A stretch of 64,000 nt of DNA from Ascarosepion bandense (GCA_037127315.1 JBBBDQ010001918.1:5192501-5256500); one strand, 5' to 3'; positions 52,645 to 63,251 are shown, counted from the first letter of the stretch. Translations and numbers: made by a program. The notes: a model not told the origin generated them from the sequence alone.

Positions 52645-52697
52645 TCGATGAGTGAAGATATCATAACGGTGTCCTCACGAAACTCCGAAGTCGTCCT
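52645..52697 (+). ncRNA. Hammerhead-like motif, degenerate
   Basis: TCGATGA (two changes from CUGAUGA), a long stem II (GTGA..TCAC plus GATATC/GGTGTC), GAAA (52,679-52,682), short stem III CT-CCGA-AG, T, C. Stem I is poor. It lies 38 bp after the SINE-2 ribozyme and just upstream of a TA run. Confidence 0.35.
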
Positions 52698-52755
52698 GAA
52701 CTTTCTCAGTTAAAATGACAAATTCTTTCCGCTAAAACTATATATATATATATAT

Positions 52756-53207
52756 ATTAATGCAGGTTTCATTGAATAATATAGACAAGTTTTGTCTATT
52801 AATTTTGTGTAGGATCCGTTCCTACCGTCTGATATACTTGATGGTGATGTCGTTAAAAGACAACAAAAAATCACAGTATTTGTTGAATTTTTTATCGGGT
52901 CTAAGCTTTCGGCTCACATAAGCCATTATCAAAGAGTAAATATTAACACACAGTAAACATAGAACATTTAAGTTATTAACAATAAAGATAATTGAATTGA
53001 AAATATAAGTCCATCTCTACCGTGGCGGATGGCCGAAGACAGTAACAAAATAGTGGTGTTGTGGTCCCTGGTCTGATATATTGATATTTCGATATTTCCA
53101 ACAACGTACTCAAATGTCTGTAATCAGACCAGGGACCACATGAACGGATCCTACACAAAATTAATAGACAAAACTTGTCTATATTATTCAATGAAACCTG
53201 CGTTAAT
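52756..53207. mobile_element. Foldback element with 66-bp arms, 65/66 identical
   Basis: Left arm 52,756-52,821 and right arm 53,142-53,207 are inverted copies with one mismatch. An inner palindrome (TGGTCCCTGGTCTGAT and ATCAGACCAGGGACCA) lies at 53,059-53,140. The interior has AAGCTTTCGGCTCACATAAG, a phrase typical of Penelope/DIRS-type retroelement ends (recognition by eye). (TA)n runs lie on both sides. Recent event, given arm identity. Confidence 0.75.
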
Positions 53208-53232
53208 GAAAAAATGCTGCCAAAATACACAC

Positions 53233-53234
<2 letters not shown>

Positions 53235-53285
<51 letters not shown>
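53235..53285. repeat. (TA)n microsatellite
   Basis: Pure TA run right of the foldback element. Confidence 0.95.
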
Positions 53286-53286
<1 letters not shown>

Positions 53287-53429
53287 CAGCTATTGTTCAA
53301 AGTCAAATATTACACCAGTTGTATTCAAGAATGGTCAATAAATATAAACAAAATATATTTAACATACAGTGCTGGCTATGTCGATGAACTACATCCGAGT
53401 TCTTGGTTTAACGATAAACTGTATCTGGC

Positions 53430-53830
53430 ATCAAGTCGTCCAATTGGGAAGTTTTGAGGAGCATAAAATAACCTCTAAATTAATGTTGTTTCTAGGTCCA
53501 CCCTGACTCGGGTGGTAGAACCTCTTAGTGACTCAGCTGTGGGCAAATTGTTGACCCCCAAACCTAGGTCAAAATACTATGAAAGTATAAGAATACATTT
53601 TTCTAGTGAAAATTCCAGCTATAGTATTTTGGAGAATTTTTTTTGCCAGTATTACATTTTAAAGGAAAAAAAATTACCAGCAACATATTTTTGAAGAAAA
53701 GTACTATCAATATTATATTTAAAAAAATGTATATACAGGTAATACATCTGATTCTCTACAAAACCCTCTTTACTGAAACAAAATCTACAAATCTACATAA
53801 AATTAATGAAATATAATCTACAAACTGATT
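53430..53830 (+). repeat. Dispersed repeat R, copy 3
   Basis: GAAGTTTTGAGGAGCATAAA, GTTGACCCCCAAACCTAGGT and several AACATATTTTTGAAGAAAA blocks align with 410-760. Confidence 0.6.
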
Positions 53831-54084
53831 TCTTACAAAGTATACACATTCTATTCCTACGAATCTATTGTCAAATTCTTGTCGGCATTAAAAATCGCAC
53901 TGAGGTTGATGTAGCGTATATCAAAATGGATCAAACCAATCAAAATTAGAATGATCAGCCGATTACGCCACGATTGGCTTAAACTTTCAGTATTGTTCAA
54001 CCAACTGATTTCCTAAAGCTTTTTGAACGCGTAACATGGAGTTTAATATAAGGAGATGAGTAAGTCAGGAGAAGTGAAATAAAT

Positions 54085-54560
54085 CACCGGCGTGATGTGG
54101 CTTCCCTGTGCCTCTTCTACAAGTACTTTCATGGCTTCTGCTCCGATGAACTTAGAGCACTGGTGCCGCCTAAGCAGGAATTTACACGAGAGACTAGATT
54201 AGCAACTTGGTCCCACACTTTTACAGTTAAACAGATAAGATGTAACCGTAAATTCTACTCCAACTGCTTCTTTTCTTGCGCTTCCCGCCTGTGGAACTCC
54301 CTTCCACAAGTCTGCTTTCCCGACAGTTACAATCTCCAGGTGTTTAAATGTAGGGTCAATAGACACCTCCTATCACACTAACTCCCAATTATTCTCAGAA
54401 CACTCTCATCTACCCAACCCTCATTCTCGGTATCCCTACCCGCCTATCACCCACCTTCTGACATTTCCTATATGTAATCATCCTTTCTCCACTCTATGTA
54501 GCCCCCTGCGCAGTAGTGGCAGTGACAAGCCTTCCTCGTGGTGAAACGCTTATAAAAAAA
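54085..54560 (+). mobile_element. LINE-A C-terminus and 3' UTR
   Basis: The frame from 54,088 reads RRDVASLCLFYKYFHGFCSD, LVPPKQEFTRETRLAT, FYSNCFFSCASRLWNSLPQV and ends NRHLLSH at 54,379. The UTR ends TGCGCAGTAGTGGCAGTGAC..GTGAAACGCTTATAAAAAAA. The C-terminal block is intact over about 97 codons; the rest of the protein is missing. The TGCGCAGTAGTGG tail is shared with 58.2 kb, forming a subfamily. Confidence 0.85.
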
Positions 54561-54584
54561 AATGGAAGTTATAAAGGAGAAAAA

Positions 54585-55210
54585 TATACAAGATCATTGG
54601 TATGGCGAAGGACGCATTCCAGAAGTTGAGTAGAGTATTAAGAGACAGAAAATATTCACTAGAAACAACGTTCTTCAATATGACAGTGAATGTTGGACAA
54701 TGTCAACAAAAATGAAGGAAAAAATTGAAGCAATTGAAATGTAGTTCTACAGAATGTTGGTGATGGATCGAGCATGTGAGCAATGATGAGGTTTTGGAAA
54801 GGATAGAAACGAAAAGGAAATTAATACTGAGCATCAAGAAGAGACAGCTGAAGTACCTGGGACATGCAATGAGGAAAGAGGGCTTGGAGAACCTGATGCT
54901 CACAGGTCAGATAGAGAAAGGGAGAGACAGGGGAAATCAACGGATAACATATGTGAAAAGAGAGGTACTGATCTGGCGGCTCGACTGCAGCCACTTCCCC
55001 ATCGTCGTGAGAGAGAGGGAAGGAGAAACAGCGGAAAGCAGCGTGTAACGTACTTGACTGGACTGAGAAGGAGGATGGCAGAACAGGGGTTGCGTGGTGT
55101 AACAGGAGAAAACGTACTAAGAGCCACCAGGGATAGGGAGACGTAAACGGCAATAATCTCCTACGCTCTGAAAGGAAAACGCACAAAGAAGAAGAAGAAG
55201 AAGAAGAAAT
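54585..55210 (+). mobile_element. LINE-B 3' end containing a LINE-A splinter
   Basis: LINE-B C-terminal coding (AKDAFQKLSRVLRDRK, then after breaks ETKRKLILSIKKRQLKYLGH and AMRKEGLENLMLTGQIEKGR) and a (GAA)n tail. At 54,964-55,007 about 44 bp are LINE-A (TACTGATCTGGCGGCTCGAC, CAGCCACTTCCCCATCGTCG). After it, a LINE-B-like GGAAGGAGAAACAGCGGAAA resumes. Confidence 0.75.
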
Positions 55211-55239
55211 AATGGAAATGTAAATAAATAGTATATACA

Positions 55240-55640
55240 CTATTTATATTGCTCAGGCTGTTGTCCCCATGTTTCTTCTCATATTCACGATTTTTCGGTC
55301 ATTGTACGCCCTGGTCTTATTCAGGTGATATACATCGTCCGTTGGTTGAAGTAATCTAGTGAATTGACCCAAAGATGTTTGGAGTTCAGTACCGCAGCAA
55401 ACGTGAGCAAAAACTTCGAGAGTTGAGTTACTAAAGGGAAATAACAGAAACTAAGATATCAAGAAGAGGCATGACACTTGGAACTAGAACAATCTATTGA
55501 CGTGTACTAAATAAAGGTTTCGGTTCAAAATTCTAACGCATGCCACTTAAAGAAACCTGGAGCGTACAACGACCAAAAAGTCACGAATATGACAATAACG
55601 ATGAGGACAACAGTTCGAACAATGTAAACTGTGTAAATCA
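55240..55640. repeat. Foldback repeat W, copy 2
   Basis: TTTATATTGCTCAGGCTGTT and TGTACGCCCTGGTCTTATTC on the left, with GGAGCGTACAACGACCAAAA and GATGAGGACAACAGTTCGAA on the right, reproduce the arms of W copy 1 at 9.2-9.5 kb. The right arm runs straight into LINE-A coding sequence at about 55,640. Confidence 0.5.
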
Positions 55641-56085
55641 CCCTTTTACTGTGAAACCAATAAATTGTAAACGCAAATTCTACTCCATCAGCTTCTTTTC
55701 TCGCACTTCCCGCCTGTGGAGTTCTCTTCTATTTAGTTGCTTCCCTGACAACTACAATCTCCAAGAATTTACTTGTAAAGTCAATAGTCATCTCCTGTCT
55801 TACTGAATTGCATCCTCTTTCTGTCCACTCCACTCTCATCAGTATTCTCGTCCTTCTCTTACCCACTTCCTGACACCCCCTATAACCTGTCACTCTTTCT
55901 CACAACTTTCTCTCGTGCTACTTTCTCCGTCCACTCCACTCTCATCAGTATTCTCGTCCTTCTCTTACCCACTTCCTGACACCCCTTATAACCTGTCACT
56001 CTTTCTCATAATTTTCCTCTTATGTAACTCCCTACAAAAGAGTGGCAGTAAAATGCCTTGCTTGGGGTGACATGATTAAAAATAA
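55640..56085 (+). mobile_element. LINE-A 3' end
   Basis: HPFTVKPINCKRKFYSISFF, SRTSRLWSSLLFSCFPDNYN and CKVNSHLLSY up to a stop at 55,804, then a UTR in which CACTCCACTCTCATCAGTAT through ACCTGTCACTCTTTCTCA is repeated twice (55,838-55,920 and 55,930-56,010). Ends CTTGCTTGGGGTGACATGAT. Confidence 0.8.
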
Positions 56086-56159
56086 ATTCTATACTATTAT
56101 AATATGGTTGTAAATTGGAGGTCAACTCTACATTACAATCAATATATAAACTGATCCCT

Positions 56160-56300
56160 CACTTTATGGTCACCGTCATCCTTCTCTTACCACTTACTGA
56201 CACCCCCTATAACCTGTCACTCTTTCTCATAACTTTTCTTTTATGTAAACCCCTACAAAACAGTGGCAGTAAAATGCCTTGTTAGGGGCGATAAGATTTT
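56160..56300 (+). mobile_element. LINE-A 3' UTR fragment
   Basis: A third copy of the same UTR part (ACACCCCCTATAACCTGTCA) ending TTGTTAGGGGCGATAAGATT. Confidence 0.65.
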
Positions 56301-56347
56301 TAAAAAAATCGTCAAAAAACCATCTCAAAAATATAAACATATAAATT

Positions 56348-57295
56348 TTTTTTTTTTAATCATTTCACCCCGAGCAAGGCGGAAATGCCACTGATGTGCA
56401 GGGGGCTACATAACTGTAAAAAGATTAATTAGAAAAGAGTGAGGAGTACAAACTGGTTAGAAAGGAGCAACAGAAAGCTGAGAATGCAGGTGCAATGACA
56501 GATGCATAGGTGGAGAGAAAGGGAGCGTTATACGGTGGTGGGGAGAGAGCTAGAGTCCAATCGTTAGTAGATGACTATTGACTTTGCATTTAAATTTCTG
56601 GAGGTTGTAGCCGTCAGGAAAGCAAAAATACGGGAGCGAGTTCCACAGGCGGGAAGTGCGAGAGAAGAAGCTGCAGGAGTAGAATTGTCGTCTGAATTTG
56701 GCTAACCTGACTGAATGGGTGGGACCTAGTTACCAGTCTGGTTGAACGAGTAAACACCTGTTGAGGAGGCACCAGTGACTTAAGTTCGTCCGAGCAGAAG
56801 CCATGAAAGTATTTATAGAACAGATAAAGGGAGGCCACATTTCGACGATGGGAAAGTGGCTGCAGACGAGTCGCCAGATCAGTACCTATCACATTACAGA
56901 CTCCCCTTTGGAGCTTGTCAAGAACACTGAGGAGAACGGCAGGAGCTCCTGACCATAAATGGCAGCAGTACTCCATGCACAGACGGATGGTTGACTTGTA
57001 TATATGCAGGATGAACTCAGGCGGAAAAAAACATCCTGGATCGACCCAACCTTCTTAGCAGTAGGATTCCATATAGTGGTTCCATTTGAGGTCTGAGGAC
57101 ATGGTAAGTCCGAGGAGGCGTAGTGTATTGCTCTCCGGGAGAATCGCTTGGTCCATGCTTATGGGAAGCAGGAGAGGTTGCCTGTAATGGTTGACAGACA
57201 ACAGCTTGGTCTTGGATGAGTTGAAGTTGACAAGCCACTTCTGCCCCAGTTCGCCACAGAGTGTAGATCCCGTTCAAGGTCAGCAGCGAGATAGT
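56348..57295 (-). mobile_element. LINE-A, RT C-terminal part to tail
   Basis: Minus strand. The tail at 56,348 (T run, CATTTCACCCCGAGCAAGGC), then frame 56,976-56,614 with MEYCCHLWSGAPAVLLSVLD, ATRLQPLSHRRNVASLYLFY and FHGFCSDELKSLVPP. Further left in the protein, 57,277-57,000 keeps the KLLSVNHYRQ-type region in another frame. At least two frameshifts. 5' truncated. Confidence 0.8.
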
Positions 57296-57514
57296 AATAA
57301 AATGAAATGGGGATAAATAAACACATCAGAAAATAAACAGATGGCCAGAACTCGACACCATCTTGGAACTTATTTATTATGTATCTGTATTCTATCTTAT
57401 CAATAAAATATATGAATTTATTTTTGAAAAAGTAGAATCGAATTTCTCTATCGGTTTTTAAGATGACGAATTATCATCATGTGCAGTCAGACTAATATCC
57501 TGGTTTTTGTTGTG
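57296..57514. other. No recognised feature
   Basis: AT-rich spacer between two LINE-A copies; no match in the window. Confidence 0.3.
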
Positions 57515-57930
57515 ATTAAACTGGCAACAAGGTCTCACCCATTTACAGCTAGATCAACCAAATACAACCGACAATTCTACTCTCCCACAGCTTCTTTTCT
57601 CGCACTTCCCGCCTGTGGAACTCCCTTCCCTATACTTGCATTCCTGACGGCTACAACCCCCAGGAATTTAAATGCAAAGTCAATTCTCATCTCCTATCCA
57701 CTTGACTCCAGTTCTTTCTACATCGCCCTGTATATATATATATTTTTTTTTCTCTCTACCTTCGCAACTGTTTTTACACCTGTGTTCCCGTCCTTCCCTT
57801 GCTCTTTCTCTGACACTCCATATAACTGGTTCGTTTTTCTCTTCACTCGACTCTCATCTAAACTTTTACTCTTATGTAGTCCTGTGCGCATCAGTGGCGG
57901 TTACGCCTCGTTTGGAGTGAAACGATTAAA
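57515..57930 (+). mobile_element. LINE-A 3' end
   Basis: KLATRSHPFTARSTKYNRQF followed by a frameshifted C-terminus, then the UTR and GCGCATCAGTGGCGGTTACG..TTTGGAGTGAAACGATTAAA. Continues into a GAAA-rich tract. Confidence 0.75.
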
Positions 57931-57939
57931 ACATTTGTT

Positions 57940-58075
57940 GTATGGTTCGTTAATGAAGAAAGAAAGAAATAAGAAAGAAATAAAGAAAGAAAAGAAAAAA
58001 GAATGGCAAAAGAAAGAAAATAAAAAAGAAAAAGGATAGTAAAAGAAAGAAAAAAAAGAAAAGAAAAATAAGGGA
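57940..58075 (+). repeat. (GAAA)n-type purine tract
   Basis: Runs of AAGAAAGAAA for about 130 bp directly after a LINE-A tail; possibly expanded from the tail. Confidence 0.85.
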
Positions 58076-58199
58076 ATCAGTCTTTTGCATCAGGCACACC
58101 AGAAAAAAAGAAGCTACCGCAGCTACAGCAGAGTAGGAAGGTTAATGCTTCTACACTCAGGATTGCCTCACGGGAAAATAATCTAATGAATCGTAGCCT

Positions 58200-58790
58200 T
58201 TTTTTTTTTATAAGCGTTTCACCCCGAGCAAGGCATGTCACTGCCACTACTGCGCAGGGGGCTACGTAGAGTGGAGAAAGGATGATTAAATATAGGAAAT
58301 GTCAGAGGGTGGGTGATAGGCGGGTAAGGATACCGAGAATGAGGGTTGGGTAGATGAGAGTGTTCTGAGAATAATTGGGAGTTAGTGTGATAGGAGGTGT
58401 CTATTGACCCTACATTTAAACACCTGGAGACTTGTGGAAGGGAGTTCCACAGGCGGGAATCGCGAGAAAAGAAGCTGTTGGAGTAGAATTTACGGTTACA
58501 TCTTATCTGTTTAACTGTAAAAGGGTGGGACCTAGTTGCTAATCTAGTATCTCGTGTAAATTCGTGCTTAGGCGGCACCAGTGATCTAAGCTCATCGGAG
58601 CAGAAGCCATGAAAGTACTTGTAGAAGAGGCACAGCGAAGCCACATCACGCCGGTGAGTGAGTGGTTGCAGCCGGTCTGCCAACTCAGTATCAACCACGT
58701 TACAGTTCCTCCTTTGTATTTTGTCAAGAAGCCCAAGGAGAGCAGATATGACAGCAATATTCAATACACGGGCGGATGGTAGATTACACA
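58200..58790 (-). mobile_element. LINE-A C-terminus and 3' UTR
   Basis: Minus strand. The frame in 58,791-58,219 reads LLDKIQRRNCNVVDTELADR, RRDVASLCLFYKYFHGFCSD and FYSNSFFSRDSRLWNSLPQV. The tail (58,200) matches the 54.5 kb subfamily (CACTGCCACTACTGCGCAGG). A deletion removes the FPDGYNL segment. Confidence 0.85.
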
Positions 58791-59084
58791 ATCATAGTCG
58801 CAGTGCATTACAAGAGGTGACTAGTATAGAACTTAGGTTAGTAACAAAACAGGAACAAAAATTAGACAGAAAAGATAAGAACCAAAGGAATAAAAAAAAA
58901 TTCAAAAAATACAGCAAAATAAGAACACACTGGCTAAAACTTACCAGTTGCAGGCTGACTGACAGAAAAAAGTTAAGAAAATTTCAAAAATTATCTTCAT
59001 TTTGTTTTCTCCATTCAGTTCTGAAAAGTTTAAGCTGCCTCTAAGTAAGCAGTAACAGAGAGTAGTGTGAGCCTAGGTACGAGA

Positions 59085-59870
59085 ATTTCTTTTTTTAATC
59101 CTGTCGCCCCAAGCAAGGCATTTTACTGCCACTGTTGGCAGTAAAACATAGTAGGAAGGTTATGAGGAGAGAGAGGTTGCAAGGGGTGTCAGGAAGAGAG
59201 TAGGTTAGGGAAGAGAGTACTGAGGAGAGTGGGGTGGATGTAGAAAAGCATGAGAGAGAGGATGTAAGTTAGGGTGACAGGAGATGACTATTGACTTTAC
59301 ATTTAAATTCTTGGAGATTGTAACTGTCAGGAAAGCAAGTAAATGGAAGAGAATTCCACAGGCGGGAAGTTTGAGAAAAAAAGGGGCTGGAGTAGAATTT
59401 GCGTTTACATTTCATTGGTTTCACAGTAAAAGGGTGGGACCTAGTTGCTAATCGTGTGGCTTGAGGAAATTCGTATATAGGGGTTACTAGTAAGCTAAGT
59501 TCATCGGAGCAGAAGAGACACAAGGAAGCCACACTGCGTCGGTGAGAAAGCGACTGTATCCTAGCTGCCAAGACGGGATCGATCACATTACAGATTCTCC
59601 GTTGGATTCGATCGAGGACACCTAAGTGGATAGCAGGAGCACCCGACCAGATATGGCAGCAATATTCAATGCACGGGCGTATTGGTAGACTTGTATATGT
59701 GCAGGGTTGTTTGGGACGGGAAAAACTACACAGAGAACCAAATTTCTTAGCAGCGGATTTTGCTATGGATTCTATATAGTTATTCCACTTGAGGTCTGGT
59801 GTGAGAGTTAAACCGAGGAGGCGCGGTGTTTCGCTTTCAGAAGCCTGATCCATGTTAATGGGCGGAAGGA
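59085..59870 (-). mobile_element. LINE-A C-terminus and 3' UTR
   Basis: Minus strand, frame 59,853-59,269 (194 codons): SETPRLLGLTLTPDLKWNNY, RPCIEYCCHIWSGAPAIHLG, LDRIQRRICNVIDPVLAARI and SFFSQTSRLWNSLPFTCFPD-like C-terminus, ending NSHLLSP. A deletion removes YKYFHGF. The tail at 59,085 (CCTGTCGCCCCAAGCAAGGC) matches 3,128-3,190. This is the longest uninterrupted LINE-A frame here, but a fragment. Confidence 0.85.
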
Positions 59871-60087
59871 ACGATTATTTTTCATGATATAATTGTGAGT
59901 CCAGTTTCTTGACATACGTAATCATGGTCAGCGGAACAGGAACAATCAACACCTATTGATTAAATGAAGGTTTCAGTTAAAAACTTCGAACAGTTTACCC
60001 AAATCGAATGCAAAATACAGATCAAAATTGGTCGAAATATTTTGAAAATAATAACAAAGATGAGTAGAATAGTTCACATATGAATAA

Positions 60088-60370
60088 TGTCAGTCCGTTA
60101 AGTGCCATGCGTGATACACGTTTGGGCGATCATATCTCGAAAGAAACATGACTGACTGGGCAGAAGATTATCCCGCAGAAGGTTGTCATTACTTTGTGTG
60201 GTAGACTGGTAGTCGGCTGAGGCTAAAGAACCCAATCTGTCCTGTTATTTAGCCCATAACTAAAGGGAAGAGACGGATTAATACCTTTCCCAAGGATATA
60301 TCCGCGTAAGTGAATGCAGAGAATTTAACTGAAATTCGAACTCGGCTCCCCGATTTCTCGTTCCGTGGAT
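60088..60370 (-). mobile_element. SINE-1, head truncated
   Basis: Minus strand: GTTAAGTGCCATGCGTGATA, GACTGACTGGGCAGAAGATT, TATCCGCGTAAGTGAATGCA and CTCCCCGATTTCTCGTTCCG; stops in the head. Confidence 0.8.
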
Positions 60371-60679
60371 GAGAATATATACATATATAGAACATTTAAA
60401 AAATAATGTAAATAAGTAAAAAAAAATAAAGAACATTTAAAAACTTTCTTTTTTCTAGTCTGTTAAAAGGTAAAGGAGACCAGGCGTTAACTGTTAACGA
60501 CAAAAAAATAAAAAATAAAAATAAAAAAATATTCGTATTCATCAGTTTTCTTTTTTGTGAATTTTTTTCGAAAAGTGAATCAAAACGAAATCAAATTCCG
60601 AAAAGCAATTGGAATTTTGTACACTTTAACCTAACTGTATGATTAATCTTTTTCCTGCTAAAAATAACTTGTTTTATTT

Positions 60680-61085
60680 TGTTGATTTTTTAAATGAATA
60701 AAAAATAAAGAAAGGAAGGAAGAAAGAAAGGAAGGAAGGAAAGAAGGAAAGAAAGAAGGATCAAAGAAAAGAGGATGCCGGGAAATTGAGAAACAAGGAA
60801 ACTGAAAAATTTGATTCTATGAGACGCGGGAATGAATAAAAAAACGACGTAAGGCAAGGAAGGAAAAAGTCGGGAAAGAAGGAAAAAAAAAAAAGGTAGG
60901 CAAACAGGGGGAAAAAAGAGGATAGAAGGGAGGAAAGAAGGGAGGAAAGAAGGGAGGAAAGAAGTGTAGCGTTAAATAAATAAATAAATAAATAACGAAG
61001 AGATAAAGGAAAGAGCTTTGGGTAAAAGGAATGAAAAGATAAAAGTAAAAAAGGAAGAAACGGAAAAATCGAATTGAAAGAAAAC
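60680..61085 (+). repeat. Purine-rich low-complexity tract
   Basis: AAGGAAGGAAAGAAGGAAAG-type sequence with AATA units; the minus-strand Phe-rich frame over it is compositional. Confidence 0.8.
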
Positions 61086-61161
61086 GCTCTTCATGTGATA
61101 AAAAGCCGTTTGTTTTTTTCAATCGGGTAAAACAAGAAAATCTGAGAAAATAATTTGAATG

Positions 61162-61165
<4 letters not shown>

Positions 61166-61204
<39 letters not shown>
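61166..61204. repeat. (TA)n microsatellite
   Basis: Pure TA run. Confidence 0.95.
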
Positions 61205-61208
<4 letters not shown>

Positions 61209-61649
61209 AATTTAAAAGACAGTAGTAAAGGAAACAGGCTGATAAAAAAGGAAAAAAAATGAAATGAAAACGAGACCAACTTTACTCAATCAACAAATTT
61301 TTCATTGATCCAAATGTACTTCAAAATAAAGAGTCGTCCTTCTGGTACATTCTGACTAAAGTTTGGAAAGCTAATTAGACAGATGTTTTCGCGTCATTTT
61401 TAACTCTTCGAGAGGTGGCAAGAACAGCTTTTACTTAATTAATATTTGCTTAAGTTACATATTTTATGTACTTTTCAAACAGGCCAATTCCTTTTCCGTA
61501 AACATTGTCGGTGATTATTTTTACATCTACACAGTATTCCCATTAAAAACATTTGACGTATTTTCCCCAGTGTGATTTAAGATCTGTCTACACATTACTA
61601 TCTTCAGTTTTAGTATTTTTTTTTTAATTTGGGTTTCTTTTATTCAAAA
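61205..61649. other. No recognised feature
   Basis: AT-rich spacer upstream of the 5S-like array. Confidence 0.3.
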
Positions 61650-62717
61650 CTTACGGCCATACCACATCGAAACTGGTAGTCGTAAGATCATCGAAGGTAA
61701 GCAACGTCAAGTCTGGTCAGTACCTAGATGAGTAACGACTTGAGAATATTAGATGCAGCAAGACTGGATATTCAGTTATGTCTTACGACAATACCACGTG
61801 AAAACACCGGTTCTCATCCGATACCAAATGTTAAGCAACGTCAAGTCTGGTCAGTACCTAGATGAGTAACGACTTGAGAATATTAGATGCTGCAAGACTG
61901 GATATTCAGTTATGTCTTACGACAATACCACGTGAAAACACCGGTTCTCATCCGATACCAAAAGTTAAGCAAAGTCAAGTCTGGTCAGTACCTAGATGAG
62001 TAACGACTTGAGAATATTAGATGCAGCAAGACTGGATATTCAGTTATGTCTTACAACCATACCACGTGAAAACACCGGTTCTCATCCGATACCAAATGTT
62101 AAGCAACGTCAAGTCTGGTCAGTACCTAGATGAGTAACGACTTGAGAATATTAGATGCAGCAAGACTGGATATTCAGTTATGTCTTACAACCATACCACG
62201 TGAAAACACCGGTTCTCATCCGATACCAAAAGTTAAGCAACGTCAAGTCTGGTCAGTACCTAGATGAGTAACGACTTGAGAATATTAGATGCAGCAAGAC
62301 TGGATATTCAGTTATGTCTTACAACCATACCACGTGAAAACACCGGTTCTCATCCGATACCAAATGTTAAGCAACGTCAAGTCTGGTCAGTACCTAGATG
62401 AGTAACGACTTGAGAATATTAGATGCAGCAAGACTGGATATTCAATTATGTCTTACAACCATACCACGTGAAAACACCGGTTCTCATCCGATACCAAAAG
62501 TTAAGCAACGCCAAGTCTGGTCAGTACCTATATGAGTAACGACTTGAGAATATTAGATGCAACAAGACTGGTTATTCAGTTATGTCTTACGACCCTACCA
62601 CGTGAAAACACCGGTTCTCATCCGATACCAAAAGTTAAGCAACGTCAAGTCTGGTCAGTACCTAGATAGATAACCACTTGGAAATATTAGATGAAACAAG
62701 ATTGGATATTCAGTTAT
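61650..62717 (+). repeat. Tandem array of 5S rRNA-like units, 134-bp period, 8 units
   Basis: GTCTTAC starts units at 61,780, 61,914, 62,048, 62,182, 62,316, 62,450 and 62,584, exactly 134 bp apart; a diverged unit precedes them. Each unit follows animal 5S rRNA end to end (CACGTGAAAACACCGGTTCT, CATCCGATACC, AAGTTAAGCAACGTCAAGTC, TGGTCAGTACCTAGATGAGT, AACGACTTGAGAATATTAGA) with only about 14 bp of spacer. Differences from the 5S I know are mostly G to A and C to T, including in the internal promoter region, so these are unlikely to be working 5S genes. Units are almost identical to each other. Confidence 0.9.
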
Positions 62718-62980
62718 TCTGGCTCAACTAAAATCGAGTCACTCAACTCAACCAAAAATCGAGTCACTAGTAGATCAAGGTCTGATACCTTGATATTGGA
62801 ACAAAGATTTCAATTCACACACAGAGTGCGACAAAAATTGATTGAAAATGTTGCTTTTTGCGATCATTTACTTCTCCAAATGCTTAGTTGTGTTAAAAAA
62901 AGTTCTCTTTTGTAACTTCTACCTTATCATATGCCATAACAATGTCCCGTTTTCTAAAAGGTGCCAAACCCTCCGACGTT

Positions 62981-63105
62981 GTAGGGTCATACCACGTTAA
63001 AACACCGGTTCTTATACGATACCAAATGTTAGGCAATGTCAAATCGGATAAGTAGCTAAATAGGTAACCACTTGAGAATACCAGATTCAGTAAGCTTGTA
63101 TTTGC
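62981..63105 (+). pseudogene. 5S rRNA-like unit, diverged
   Basis: GTAGGGTCATACCACGTTAA, AACACCGGTTCTTATACGAT and AAATAGGTAACCACTTGAGA, after a 260-bp gap from the array. Confidence 0.7.
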
Positions 63106-63114
63106 GATTAATGT

Positions 63115-63230
63115 GTCTTACCGCCATATCACGTGTAAACGCGGGTTCTCTTACCACCACCGAAGTTAAGTAAATTCGAGCCTAATCAGTACCTAGATGG
63201 ATAACCTGTTGTAAACATCAGTTTTAGTAA
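63115..63230 (+). pseudogene. 5S rRNA-like unit, diverged
   Basis: GTCTTACCGCCATATCACGT, CACCACCGAAGTTAAGTAAA and AGATGGATAACCTGTTG. Confidence 0.7.
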
Positions 63231-63251
63231 GCGTAGATGTGCAGGTGGCGT

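Noticed and set aside
61650..62717. Functional 5S rRNA gene cluster
   Set aside because: Many substitutions in the internal promoter region and almost no spacer; retained only as pseudogene satellite unless the species' 5S proves identical.
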